From RYN-230 sp963834705 (GTDB taxonomy: Bacteria > Actinomycetota > Actinomycetes > Streptosporangiales > Streptosporangiaceae): 64,000 nt of DNA. Numbering within the stretch: position 1 is the stretch's first letter; every line of letters starts with the position of its first letter. Position numbers and translations under genes: made by a program. Below the pieces are notes generated by a model, which saw only the letters and a list, made by a program, of their open reading frames with translations, did not search any database and was not told the DNA's origin. The stretch spans positions 124,001-188,000 of the forward strand of contig CAWICV010000006.1 in the NCBI GenBank assembly GCA_963834705.1, in the 5' to 3' direction. Positions 15,222 to 23,000 of the stretch are shown piece after piece.

Positions 15222-16785
15222 TCGCCCGGCCTGGTGTGTCGCCGGTGAGCTCGCCGTCACGGAGGGCGAAGCGGCCGTTGACCAGCACGTGGTGGATGCC
15301 GTGGGCGGGCCGTCGCGGGTTTTGGTAGTCGGCCTGGTCCTGGACCGCGGCCGGGTTCACGATGGCCACGTCGGCGTGGCGGCCCGGGCGGAGCAGGCCG
15401 CGGCCGGCCAGGCCGAACCGGCGGGCCGCGTGCCCGGCCAGGTGCACCGCGGCCTGGCCCCAGGTCCAGTCGCCCAGCTCCCGGGTGTGCCGGCCGAGCA
15501 GCCGGGCGAACGCGCCCCAGCCGCGCGGGTGCGGCCAGCGGCCAAGCAGGATCCCGTCCGAGCCGGCCAGCTGGGCCTCGTGCCGGAGCAGGGCGCGCAG
15601 GTCGGCTTCAGTGTTGGTCGGCGGCTGGGCGAACACGCAGCCGGCCGCGAACCGGCTGGCGGTGAGCAGCTCGCAGACCAGTTCCCCGGGTGGCATCCCG
15701 GCGGTAGCGGCCGCCTCGGTCAGCTTGACCCCCTCGGCCCAGGACCACTCGGCCGCGCCGATGTAGGCCAGCGTGATCCGGTCCAGCACGCCGCCGATGC
15801 TGGGGAACCAGTCCCGGGCCAGCCGCTGCCGGGTGGCCGGCTGGGCCAGCCGGCGCAGCGTGACCGCCGGGCCGCCCGCCTGTACATCGCCGGGGAGCGC
15901 CAGCATGCCGAGGATGGTGCTGCCGCGCAGGTACGGGTAGGAGTCGAAGGTGACGTCCAGGCCCTGGCCGCGAGCGTCGTCGAGCAGCGCGGTCAGCATG
16001 CCGGCCGGGCCGTGATAGTGCGAGACGTGCCCAGCCACCCCGGCCCGGCGGACGATCTCGGTCAGCTCGCGCATGCCGCGCCAGGCGTCCGCCTCGTACC
16101 CGCGCAGATGGCTCACGTACACCGCGCCGGCCGCGGACACCGGGGCGCACAGCCCGGCCAGCTCGGCGGCGTCGGCGAACCGGCCCGGCTGATACTCCAG
16201 CCCGGTGGACAGCCCGACCGCGCCGTCTTCCAGCGCCTGCTCGACCAGCTTCCGCATCGCTTTCAGCTGGGCTGGGGCGGCGGGTGCGCCGGAGAAGCCC
16301 AGTACCCCGGCACGGATCGTGCCCGCCGGGGCCAGGCAGGCTACGTTCAGCGCGGTCTTGCCGTCATAGTGGGCCAGCAGGTCGGCTATTGTGCAGCCGC
16401 CGGCCAGCTCTTCGGGGCAGGGCCCGTTGACCGCGCCGAAGTACTGGCTCACTTGTGCGATGGTGGCTGGTCCGGCCGGTGCGAAGGACAGCCCGTCCTG
16501 GCCGATCAGCACCGTGGTGACGCCCTGGCGGAGCGCGGCCAGCTGAGCGCCGGCGCTGTCGGCCAGCCCATCGGCGTGGATGTGCGCGTCGATGAACCCG
16601 GGCATCAGGTAGCGGCCGGTCACGTCCAGTTCCTGGCTGGCGGTGGCTGTTGCGAGCCTGCCCACGGCGGCGACCCGGTCACCGGCGACGGCCAGGTCGG
16701 CCCGGAACGGCGGCGTGCCAGTGCCGTCCACCACCCAGCCGCCGCGCAGCACCAGGTCGAACTGGGTGTTACCGGTAGAGCCCAT
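15208..16785 (-). CDS. N-acyl-D-amino-acid deacylase (D-aminoacylase family amidohydrolase)
   Basis: 525 aa. Amidohydrolase fold: beta-sandwich start DLVLRGGWVVDGTG, metal site DAHIHADG, His residues in YVSHLRGY and HVSHYHG, and GSDGILLGRWPHPRGWGAF, the family signature near the catalytic Asp. The end, GRHADVAIVNPAAVQDQADY, is also typical. It hydrolyses N-acyl-D-amino acids and in some members D-peptides or creatinine-like amides. Next to amino-sugar uptake it may act on the D-amino-acid part of cell-wall fragments (inference). It overlaps the SRPBCC gene start by 17 bp. Confidence 0.9.
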   Translation of the reverse strand: MGSTGNTQFDLVLRGGWVVDGTGTPPFRADLAVAGDRVAAVGRLATATASQELDVTGRYLMPGFIDAHIHADGLADSAGAQLAALRQGVTTVLIGQDGLSFAPAGPATIAQVSQYFGAVNGPCPEELAGGCTIADLLAHYDGKTALNVACLAPAGTIRAGVLGFSGAPAAPAQLKAMRKLVEQALEDGAVGLSTGLEYQPGRFADAAELAGLCAPVSAAGAVYVSHLRGYEADAWRGMRELTEIVRRAGVAGHVSHYHGPAGMLTALLDDARGQGLDVTFDSYPYLRGSTILGMLALPGDVQAGGPAVTLRRLAQPATRQRLARDWFPSIGGVLDRITLAYIGAAEWSWAEGVKLTEAAATAGMPPGELVCELLTASRFAAGCVFAQPPTNTEADLRALLRHEAQLAGSDGILLGRWPHPRGWGAFARLLGRHTRELGDWTWGQAAVHLAGHAARRFGLAGRGLLRPGRHADVAIVNPAAVQDQADYQNPRRPAHGIHHVLVNGRFALRDGELTGDTPGRAIRRG

Positions 16786-17497
16786 CCAGCCAAGCCTGCC
16801 AGGCCAGCTGGGTCTTGTCTTTGTCCACGTCCGGGGCGAACAGATGGTGGCTCAGGCCGACTGGCATGCCGAACGCGTTCCGGCCGAAGAACCGGTACAG
16901 GCCGTCGGCGCTGCGCAGGCCAATGAAGTTCGGCGTGGCGTAGTCCACCACCGCGTCCACCGGGTCGAGGCCGGGCGGCGTGAGGCGCACCTGGTCGCCG
17001 GGCGCGCTGGCCGTGGTCAGCCCAAGCTCGTGGCGCAAGGCGTCGAAGGCGTCCTTGGCCTTGGCCGCCTCCGGGCCCTCGGCCGCGATGTAGGTGGGCC
17101 GCTGGCCCGCGAAGTAGCGCAGATACTGGCCCAGGGTGTGCAGGTAGAAGTCGGTGTGCTGGCCGGCCGAGTCGTACTGGTTGTCCCAGTCCTCGGTCAG
17201 CACACCGCTGTGCACATAGCGCAGCAGCACGGTACCGCCGCCCTGCGCCTCGATGATGTACTCCAGGGCGTTCATCACCTGGCCGTCCGGGCCTTCGGCC
17301 GCCACGCGCAGGTGCCGCGGCGGGTCGAACGCCTTTACTGTGTGCCCGGCCCAGACCTCCCCCACCCGGCTCGGCGCGCCCTCGGCGACCGGGAACATCC
17401 AGGCGGCGGTGCCGTCGCCGGTGGCGACCGCCTGCCAGACCTGCTCCGGGGTGGCCGGCAGCTCGACTTCGCGCCGGATCTCGAATTCGCGTGCCAT
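16769..17497 (-). CDS. SRPBCC (AHSA1/START-like) domain protein
   Basis: 242 aa. Begins EFEIRREVELPATPEQVWQAV, the typical first strand and helix of the SRPBCC ligand-binding fold, followed by the G-AAWMFPV segment. Members bind hydrophobic ligands; many of unknown function pair with an ArsR regulator, as here. The regulator gene ends two bases upstream, so the two are cotranscribed. The C-terminal third (from about residue 140) contains a second, less clear half. Confidence 0.82.
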   Translation of the reverse strand: MAREFEIRREVELPATPEQVWQAVATGDGTAAWMFPVAEGAPSRVGEVWAGHTVKAFDPPRHLRVAAEGPDGQVMNALEYIIEAQGGGTVLLRYVHSGVLTEDWDNQYDSAGQHTDFYLHTLGQYLRYFAGQRPTYIAAEGPEAAKAKDAFDALRHELGLTTASAPGDQVRLTPPGLDPVDAVVDYATPNFIGLRSADGLYRFFGRNAFGMPVGLSHHLFAPDVDKDKTQLAWQAWLDGLYR

Positions 17498-17499
17498 GA

Positions 17500-18273
17500 C
17501 TACTCCTGTCGTTGTGGTGTGCTGTCCGGTTGCTGTGTGCTGCCCGGTCGCTGTGTGCTGCCCGGTCGCTGTGTGCTGCCCGGTTGCCGTGGGCTGCCCG
17601 GTGGCCGGGTGATGCTCGGGTGCAGCGCGACCACCAGCCGGTGCGCGCGCCCGCCCGGCGCGCTCTGGTTGTGGTACCGGGCGGCCAGATCCTTGATCGT
17701 CTCGCTCAGCTCCTGGGCGAATCCGGCCCGCTCGGCCGCCGAGGCGAACCTGATCTCGCTGTCGATGGCGAACGTCGCCACCGGCTGGCCGGCCGCCCGG
17801 GACCGGGTGATCAGCTCGCCGACCTCACGCACCAGCCTGGCCGCCAGGGCGAGCAGCCACCGGGCGGACAACTGGTCCGGGGACCGGCCCGGGTCCGGGG
17901 CCACCGAGGCCAGCGCGGCCGGTGAGATCACGTACGAGGCGGCGGTGGCCCGGAGCACGCGCTCGGTGCAGTTGCCCCGTTTGCGCTCCTCGACCAGTTC
18001 GATCAGGCCGTGCCGCTCCAGCGCGCGCAGGTGGTAGTTGATCTTCTGCCGGGCCAGCCCGGTGCCCGCGGCCAGCGTGCTGGCGGAACCCGGTTCGGCC
18101 AGCGCGGCCAGCAGCCGCGCCCGCATCGGGTCCAGCGACACCTCCGCCGCCGCCGCATCGTCAATCACCGCCACCGGCTCGATGGCTGGTACCGGGTCCA
18201 GCACCGGGCCCAGCGCCCCACCGTCCCGGTGCGGTTCGCTGACCCGCTGCTGCGCTGCGCCGTCGCCGACCAT
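17500..18273 (-). CDS. ArsR-type winged-helix transcriptional regulator
   Basis: 257 aa from ATG 18273. The winged helix is at about residues 45-110 (DPMRARLLAALAEPGSAS, LARQKINYHLRALERHGLI). A ligand-like C-domain of unknown fold follows, ending in an in-frame repeat of RPGSTQ units encoded by an 18-bp minisatellite. It probably controls itself and the SRPBCC gene downstream. A dyad (TTGTC-AA-GACAA) with an embedded TTGACA lies 29-40 bp upstream. A longer reading frame begins at 18375 but would cross this dyad and is less likely. Confidence 0.8.
   Translation of the reverse strand: MVGDGAAQQRVSEPHRDGGALGPVLDPVPAIEPVAVIDDAAAAEVSLDPMRARLLAALAEPGSASTLAAGTGLARQKINYHLRALERHGLIELVEERKRGNCTERVLRATAASYVISPAALASVAPDPGRSPDQLSARWLLALAARLVREVGELITRSRAAGQPVATFAIDSEIRFASAAERAGFAQELSETIKDLAARYHNQSAPGGRAHRLVVALHPSITRPPGSPRQPGSTQRPGSTQRPGSTQQPDSTPQRQE
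17517..17608. repeat. 18-bp minisatellite in the regulator gene 3' end
   Basis: Four to five tandem units close to TGTGTGCTGCCCGGTCGC, diverging at the edges. They encode the RPGSTQ repeats of the regulator C-terminus and stay in frame. Confidence 0.8.
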
Positions 18274-18301
18274 GCCGCCATCCTGCTGCGGACAACTTTT
18301 T

Positions 18302-18313
18302 TTGTCAAGACAA
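18302..18313. promoter_or_regulatory. Dyad upstream of the ArsR-type regulator
   Basis: TTGTC and GACAA arms separated by AA. On the minus strand the right half reads TTGACA, a good -35 hexamer. The overlap of dyad and promoter fits autorepression. No other copy was noticed nearby. Confidence 0.45.
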
Positions 18314-18348
18314 GTTTCCCAGTCGGATGGCCCCGGCCCAAGACCTTC

Positions 18349-18439
<91 letters not shown>

Positions 18440-18530
18440 CAACTGACGCCCCGTGATTGGGTGGTTGCTGGTGAAGCCTGTGGTGCTGTGATCAGCGCGC
18501 TGACGCGCCCCAGCCGCGCGGGGCCCGGAG

Positions 18531-19193
18531 TCAGCCGGGGAGGCCGAAGTCGGGCAGGCAGTCAGCCAGGCCGGTGATCTCCACCTCGGTCGTGCGGTGC
18601 GCCCGCCAGGCCGCCCGGTCCAGGCGCAGCCGTTGCTGCGTCGCGGGCTTGCCCCGGATGACCTGGCGATAGATGCCGTCGGCGGCATAGCCAAGCTTGC
18701 GCGACACGCCCAGCGACCCGGCGTTGTCATTGAACGCCTCCGAGGTGGCGTACTCGGCGCCCAGCCCGGCGAAGGCCAGCTCCAGCACGGCCGCGCGCAT
18801 CTCGGTGCCGATGCCCTGGCGCTGGTAGCGCCGGCCCAGCCAGGACCCAGTGTGCACCTCGCGCAGCATGGCGAAATCGCGGCCGGATATGCCCTGCGTG
18901 CCGGCGATGGCCCCGCCGGCCTCAACCACCAGGTTGAGCGTCCAGTCCTGGGCTGACCACTCGCCCAGCTGGCGCAGGTGGAACTGCAGCACGCTGCGCG
19001 CCCGCTGGTCCGGCGGGACGTCCGTCCACGGCACCCCGAACGGCATCAGGGCCGGATCATGTATCCCGGCGGTGGCCAGGCCGGCCAGCTCGTCCAGGTC
19101 GGCCAGCGAGGGCAGCCGCAGTTCCAGCCGCGCCGTGCGGAGGCGCAGCCCGGACAGCGGCCAGTGCCGCAGGGTGCCGGGTGTCGCTGCCAT
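18531..19193 (-). CDS. GNAT family N-acetyltransferase (RimJ/RimL-like)
   Basis: 220 aa from ATG 19193. Acyl-CoA fold of the RimJ/L type: LRTARLELRLPSLADLDELA start, then EVHTGSWLGRRYQRQGIGTEMRAAVLELAFAGLG with the pyrophosphate loop RRYQRQGIG, and ATSEAFNDNAGSLGVSRKLGY. It probably acetylates a small molecule or a protein N-terminus; the substrate is unknown. A longer frame from 19229 adds 12 residues unlike the family. The gene stands alone between a repeat element and a terminator. Confidence 0.87.
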   Translation of the reverse strand: MAATPGTLRHWPLSGLRLRTARLELRLPSLADLDELAGLATAGIHDPALMPFGVPWTDVPPDQRARSVLQFHLRQLGEWSAQDWTLNLVVEAGGAIAGTQGISGRDFAMLREVHTGSWLGRRYQRQGIGTEMRAAVLELAFAGLGAEYATSEAFNDNAGSLGVSRKLGYAADGIYRQVIRGKPATQQRLRLDRAAWRAHRTTEVEITGLADCLPDFGLPG

Positions 19194-19253
19194 GCGGCCG
19201 ATTATCGGAGCCCGGCGGCCCGGAGGCATGTCATTTATCCGCGCCCCGGCAGC

Positions 19254-19290
19254 CTGCTGCCCGGGCCGGCGAGCCGGGCCCGGGCAGCAG
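19254..19290 (-). terminator. Hairpin terminator after the frameshifted secreted-protein gene
   Basis: CTGCTGCCCGGGCCGGC pairs with the facing arm, with one bulged G and a GA loop. It lies 19 bp beyond the stop at 19309. A very similar hairpin follows the intact paralog at 20366-20399. Confidence 0.7.
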
Positions 19291-19308
19291 TCCGGTGAAA
19301 CAGGAAAG

Positions 19309-20177
19309 TCAGCGCGCCCAGACGCCGAAGGCGTCCCACAGGCGCACCTGGTTGTTGGCCGGCAGGCCGTCCGACCACAGATCGGTCGGCGACACCCGGG
19401 TCGTCCCCGACGGCGGCAGCAGGCCGTTGCTGGTCGCGATGACCTTGCTGGTCGTCCACCGGCCGATGAACGAGCCCCGCGAGCCGCTGTACGTGGTCAG
19501 CGCGCCCTGCAGGAACTGGTTGATCCGGAACGACCGCACGAACGGCGGCAGGGCGACCGGCACCCCGGTGCTATTGGTGAAGTCATCCAGCGCGGCGGCG
19601 TGATCGAAGATCGGGCCGTAAGCCCGGGTCTTGTAGTACTCCACCGGACCAGACGTGGATGGCGGCGTGATCACGAAGTGCAGCTCGTTCCCCCCTGGTC
19701 GAAGTAGATGCTGAAGTTGACCCCGTCGCCCTGGTTGACCCCGGACAGCTCCGAGTAGTGCGAGAAGTACGGGCCACTCAGCGAGTTGTTGAAGGCCTCC
19801 ACGTAGGACACCCAGCTACCGGTGGTGCAGACGGCGCCGTACGTCCGGGCCACGATGCACGACTCGATGCCGGCCCGCACGTACTGGTCCCCGCTGGCCA
19901 GTGAGCCGTTGGACAGCTGGATGTACTCCTGCGGGTAGAGCCCGGTCAGGAACGAGGTGTCCGGCACGGTCAGCGTCGCGGATATGTAGCGGAAGTAGCG
20001 GCCGCTGGCCTCGTAACCGGCCTGGCTGGTTGTCCCGATCAGCGGATACGAGATATGCGGCTGCGCGGGCTTGGTCACGGACGCGCTCGCGGCACCTGAG
20101 GCCGCGAGACCAAGCGTCGTGGCGGTGGCACCCGCCGCCGCGGCAGCGACGAACGTTCTGAGGATGCGGCTTCGCAT
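19309..20177 (-). pseudogene. Secreted protein of unknown function, paralog 1, frameshifted in a G run
   Basis: Signal peptide MRSRILRTFVAAAAAGATA with AxA-like cleavage near ASA, then a predicted beta-rich domain closely matching its neighbour at 20463-21329 (YEASGRYFRYISATLTVPD, YPQEYIQLSNG, VRAGIESCIVARTYG, FNNSLSGPYFSHYSEL). At 19690-19695 the coding strand has six G where seven are needed. This converts the neighbour's GGNELHFVITPP into GGTSCTS then stop, and the remainder (ITPPSTSGPVEYYKT to DAFGVWAR) continues in another frame. Restored length would be 289 aa. No family is recognised with confidence; the overall pattern loosely recalls the G1 (eqolisin) peptidase fold, but a convincing catalytic Glu is not evident. 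Confidence 0.8.
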
Positions 20178-20222
20178 CAGTTCCCCTCCTGTGGCGCGTG
20201 GGAGCAGCACCGGTGTGACTCT

Positions 20223-20268
20223 GGGCGGTGTTCAGGACTGGTGCCCGGTTTGCCCCCGTACGTGGTTG
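20223..20268 (-). promoter_or_regulatory. Conserved leader block upstream of secreted paralog 1
   Basis: About 46 nt are roughly 75 percent identical to the block at 21389-21434 in front of paralog 2. The shared core on the coding strand is CCAC-TACGG-GGCAA followed by a GTCCT-AA-CACCG segment. Sequence between the block and the start codon is not conserved, which argues for selection on the block itself. Confidence 0.5.
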
Positions 20269-20314
20269 TTCAGGTCGGCCCTGACTGCCCTCCGTATCCC
20301 TTTTCCTACTATGC

Positions 20315-20330
20315 GTAATCTAATGATTAC
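20315..20330. promoter_or_regulatory. Inverted repeat GTAATC-TAAT-GATTAC
   Basis: A perfect 6-bp dyad with 4-nt spacer in an unusually AT-rich patch upstream of paralog 1. It is placed like an operator or promoter-proximal activator site; the protein that would bind it is unknown. Confidence 0.4.
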
Positions 20331-20365
20331 TTCACGCGATGGATTTATGCACCCCCAAACAAGCG

Positions 20366-20399
20366 AGCTGCCCGGGCCGGCGAACCGGCCCGGGCAGCT
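20366..20399 (-). terminator. Perfect 15-bp hairpin terminator after secreted paralog 2
   Basis: AGCTGCCCGGGCCGG (20366-20380), loop CGAA, CCGGCCCGGGCAGCT (20385-20399). It lies 63 bp past the stop of the gene at 20463-21329. It separates the two paralogs into independent transcripts. Confidence 0.8.
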
Positions 20400-20462
20400 G
20401 CCTACTGATCACTTCGGCTGTTGGCCAGCGGCCCACAGCCAGCTGGACTCAGCCAGCCGGAC

Positions 20463-21329
20463 TTAGCGCGCCCAGACCCCGAAGGCGTCCCACGGGCGAA
20501 CCGCGCCGTTGGCGGACAGGCCGTCCGACCACAGCGGGCTCGGCGACACCCGGGTCGTCCCAGACGGCGGCAGCAGCCCGTTGCTGGTGGCGATGATCGG
20601 GGTGGTCGTCCACGGGCCCACGAACGAACCGCGCAGCCCATGCTCGGTGGTGATGGCACCCTGCAGGAACTGGTTGATGCGGAACGCGTGGATGAACGGC
20701 GGCAGCGCGATCGGCACGCCGGTGCTGTTGGTGAAGTCGTCCACCGCATCGGCGTACTGGAAGATCGCCCCGTAGGCCTGAGTCTTGTAGTACTCGACCG
20801 GACCGGACGTGGACGGCGGCGTGATGACGAAGTGCAGCTCGTTGCCACCCTCGTCGTAGTAGATGCTGAAGTTCACACCGTCGCCCTGGTTGACCCCGGA
20901 CAGCTCGGAGTAGTGCGAGAAGTACGGGCCGTTCAGCGAGTTGTTGAACGCCTCGATGTACGACACCCAGCTGCCGGTGGTGCAGGCAGCCCCGTACGTC
21001 CGGGCCACGATGCACGACTCGATGCCAGCCCGCACGTACTGGTCCCCGCCACCCAGCGAGCCGTTGCCCAGCTGGATGTACTCCTGCGGGTACAGCCCGG
21101 TCAGGAACGCAGTGTCCGGCACCGTGATGGTGGACGAGATGTAGCGGAAGTCACGCCCGCTCGCCTCGTACCCCGCCGTGCTGGTGGTGGCCATCGTCGG
21201 GCCGATGTTCCCGCTCGCGGCGCGCGACACGGCCGCGTTGGCAGCCCCTACAGCGGTCAGGCCAAGGGTGCCAGCGGTGACGCCTGCCGCAGCAGCGGCG
21301 AGAAGCGTCCGGGTGATGCGTCTACGCAT
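20463..21329 (-). CDS. Secreted protein of unknown function, paralog 2 (intact)
   Basis: 288 aa. Sec signal peptide MRRRITRTLLAAAAAGVTAG with cleavage near ANA-AV; the mature part is beta-rich and full of Tyr, Ser, Gly and Asn. Two Cys residues (ESCIVARTYGAACTTG) could form a disulfide. Distinct segments are FRYISSTITVPD, YPQEYIQLGNG, PYFSHYSELSGVNQGDGVNFS, NELHFVITPPSTSG, and DAFGVWAR at the end. I do not recognise a family; a G1-peptidase-like or other sandwich fold is a guess. It has its own leader, a double-palindrome operator and a terminator, so expression is tightly organised. The neighbour at 19309-20177 is a tandem duplicate. Confidence 0.82.
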   Translation of the reverse strand: MRRRITRTLLAAAAAGVTAGTLGLTAVGAANAAVSRAASGNIGPTMATTSTAGYEASGRDFRYISSTITVPDTAFLTGLYPQEYIQLGNGSLGGGDQYVRAGIESCIVARTYGAACTTGSWVSYIEAFNNSLNGPYFSHYSELSGVNQGDGVNFSIYYDEGGNELHFVITPPSTSGPVEYYKTQAYGAIFQYADAVDDFTNSTGVPIALPPFIHAFRINQFLQGAITTEHGLRGSFVGPWTTTPIIATSNGLLPPSGTTRVSPSPLWSDGLSANGAVRPWDAFGVWAR

Positions 21330-21388
21330 CGATTACTTCCTTCCCTCGATTTTGCCCGGGTCCGGTAAGAAAATTCCACGGGGTATGA

Positions 21389-21434
21389 GGCGGTGATTTA
21401 GGACCGGCCCCGGACTTGCCTCCGTAAGTGGCTG
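21389..21434 (-). promoter_or_regulatory. Conserved leader block upstream of secreted paralog 2
   Basis: Counterpart of 20223-20268, ending about 60 nt before the start codon. Its position and conserved purine-rich core suggest a cis-acting RNA or protein-binding leader. It does not contain the full consensus of a riboswitch class I know. Confidence 0.5.
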
Positions 21435-21506
21435 CGCTTCACGCTGACTCCCGCCCCGCCGAGTCCAGCTGCGACCATACCATGAGTAGTTACAGTCGCA
21501 CGATGC

Positions 21507-21536
21507 GTGACATGCAGCATGTCACAGCACTGTGAC
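21507..21536. promoter_or_regulatory. Two overlapping perfect palindromes (GTGAC/GTCAC half-sites)
   Basis: GTGACATGCAGCATGTCAC (21507-21525, 9-bp arms, 1-nt centre) shares its right half-site with GTCACAGCACTGTGAC (21521-21536, 7-bp arms). Three half-sites could bind two dimers cooperatively. It lies upstream of secreted paralog 2. The rest of the 306-nt gap 21330-21636 holds only the leader block and no gene. Confidence 0.6.
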
Positions 21537-21636
21537 CTGGGCGCTCTAAATCCCGGATCAGCAACGAGAAGGCGTTATTCAGCTCTCGGTCCCGGTGCTG
21601 ACGAAAATCGGACAAGTACGGATATCGCGTTTTGCG

Positions 21637-22923
21637 CTATTGCGCCTGGCGGCCGGCCGGAAGCGTGCGGCCCTTCCATTCACCGCCGCGCCCGGCATAA
21701 TGCCGCCGGGCAGAATCTGCCGTCATGACGGCATAAAGCAGTGCGATTCCGGGCAGCGCTGGCGCCCGCCAGCCGCCCAGCCGGTACAGCCGGAGCACGG
21801 GCAGGAAGCTGGCGCTCATCAGCAGCCAGCCGGCCAGCCCGGCAACGGCACACCAGGCCGACCAGGCGGCGGCCGGGCCCGCCCCGGCGCCCACCCCCCA
21901 GGCAGCCAGCCCGGCCAGGCCGGCCAGCACCGCCACCGGCGGCACCGCGTACAGCCACAGCAGGCCGAGCAAGGTCAGCCCGAGCAGCACCGGTGAGTAG
22001 CGCAACTGGACATAGGCGCTGCGCGCGATCATGTCCCACAAGCCGGCCAGCCGTGGGTACGGCCGCCGGCTGCGCGCCTCGGTGGTGAATCCCAGCCAGC
22101 AGCGGGCCTGCGACGGCGGCCGCTTGAGCAGCCGGCCCAGCGCCACGTCGTCGATCCGCGCCCCGCTGATCGGGGCCAGGCCGCCGGCCGCGGCCAGCGT
22201 GGCCCGGTGCACCAGCATGCAGCCACCGGCCGCGGCGGCCGTCCGCGAACCGGGCCGGTTCACCCAGCGGAACGGGTACAGCTGGGCGAAGAAGTAGACG
22301 AAGGCCGGCACGATGAGCCGCTCCCAGCCGGTGTCCGCGCGGAGCAGCGCCATCTGCGAGACCAGCGCGCGGTCCCCGGCCACGGCCGCGCGGACCAGCG
22401 CGGTCAGCGTGCCCGGCGCGTACCCGATGTCCGCGTCGGTGAACAACACATAGTCGCACTCTCCCGCGGCCCCCAGGCCGGCGGCCATCGCGTGCACCTT
22501 GCCCGCCCAGCCGGCCGGCGGCGAGCCAGCCGGGACCACCCGCACGCCCACACCCCCGGCCGCGCCCGCACCGCCGCCCAGCGAACCGCCGTCCAAACCG
22601 CCGTCCAGCCAACCGCCGCCCAGCGAACCGCGGCCGAGGGTGCCGGCCACTTCGGCCGTGCCGTCGGTACTCCCGTCATCCACCAGCAGCACCGCGAACT
22701 CGCCTGGGTACTCCTGGGCCAGCAGGCTGGGCAGGGTGAGTGGCAGGACGGCCGCCTCGTTCCGGGCCGGCACCACGGCCACCACGCTTGGCCAGCGCTC
22801 CGGCTGCCACCGCGGGTCCACCGCGGGCAGCCGCTGATCGGTGCGCCAGAACCCGCCATGCCCGGCGAGCAGGTAGACCCACGCGATCGCGGCGACCAGG
22901 GCCACACCGGCCAGCACAGGCAT
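21637..22923 (-). CDS. hpnB: Hopene-associated glycosyltransferase HpnB
   Basis: 428 aa family 2 glycosyltransferase with one N-terminal and several C-terminal membrane helices. Sequence marks specific for HpnB are ARNEAAVLPLTLPSLLAQEYPG, LLVDDGSTDGTAEVA, GWAGKVHAM, YVLFTDADIGYAPG, WERLIVPAFVYFFAQLYPF and AAAGGCMLVHRATL. IDDVALGRLLKR also fits. The family is associated with hopanoid loci, although its reaction is not settled. Here it is about 10 kb from the main hopanoid operon. A Gly-rich insertion of about 25 residues follows the DDGSTDG segment, encoded by short repeats. The gene stands alone on the minus strand. Confidence 0.87.
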   Translation of the reverse strand: MPVLAGVALVAAIAWVYLLAGHGGFWRTDQRLPAVDPRWQPERWPSVVAVVPARNEAAVLPLTLPSLLAQEYPGEFAVLLVDDGSTDGTAEVAGTLGRGSLGGGWLDGGLDGGSLGGGAGAAGGVGVRVVPAGSPPAGWAGKVHAMAAGLGAAGECDYVLFTDADIGYAPGTLTALVRAAVAGDRALVSQMALLRADTGWERLIVPAFVYFFAQLYPFRWVNRPGSRTAAAAGGCMLVHRATLAAAGGLAPISGARIDDVALGRLLKRPPSQARCWLGFTTEARSRRPYPRLAGLWDMIARSAYVQLRYSPVLLGLTLLGLLWLYAVPPVAVLAGLAGLAAWGVGAGAGPAAAWSAWCAVAGLAGWLLMSASFLPVLRLYRLGGWRAPALPGIALLYAVMTADSARRHYAGRGGEWKGRTLPAGRQAQ

Positions 22924-23000
22924 CCGCCAAGCCTAGAGCCCAGCCGCCGAACGCCAGAGCCGGCCAGATACCCTGGGCGGCCGTCAGCTAGCGCCGGGGG

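Noticed and set aside
20223..20268. c-di-GMP (GEMM) riboswitch, because of CACG-ACGG-GGCAAACC similarity
   Set aside because: The second conserved strand of the aptamer and the GNRA-loop hairpin arrangement are not found; kept only as an unnamed leader block.
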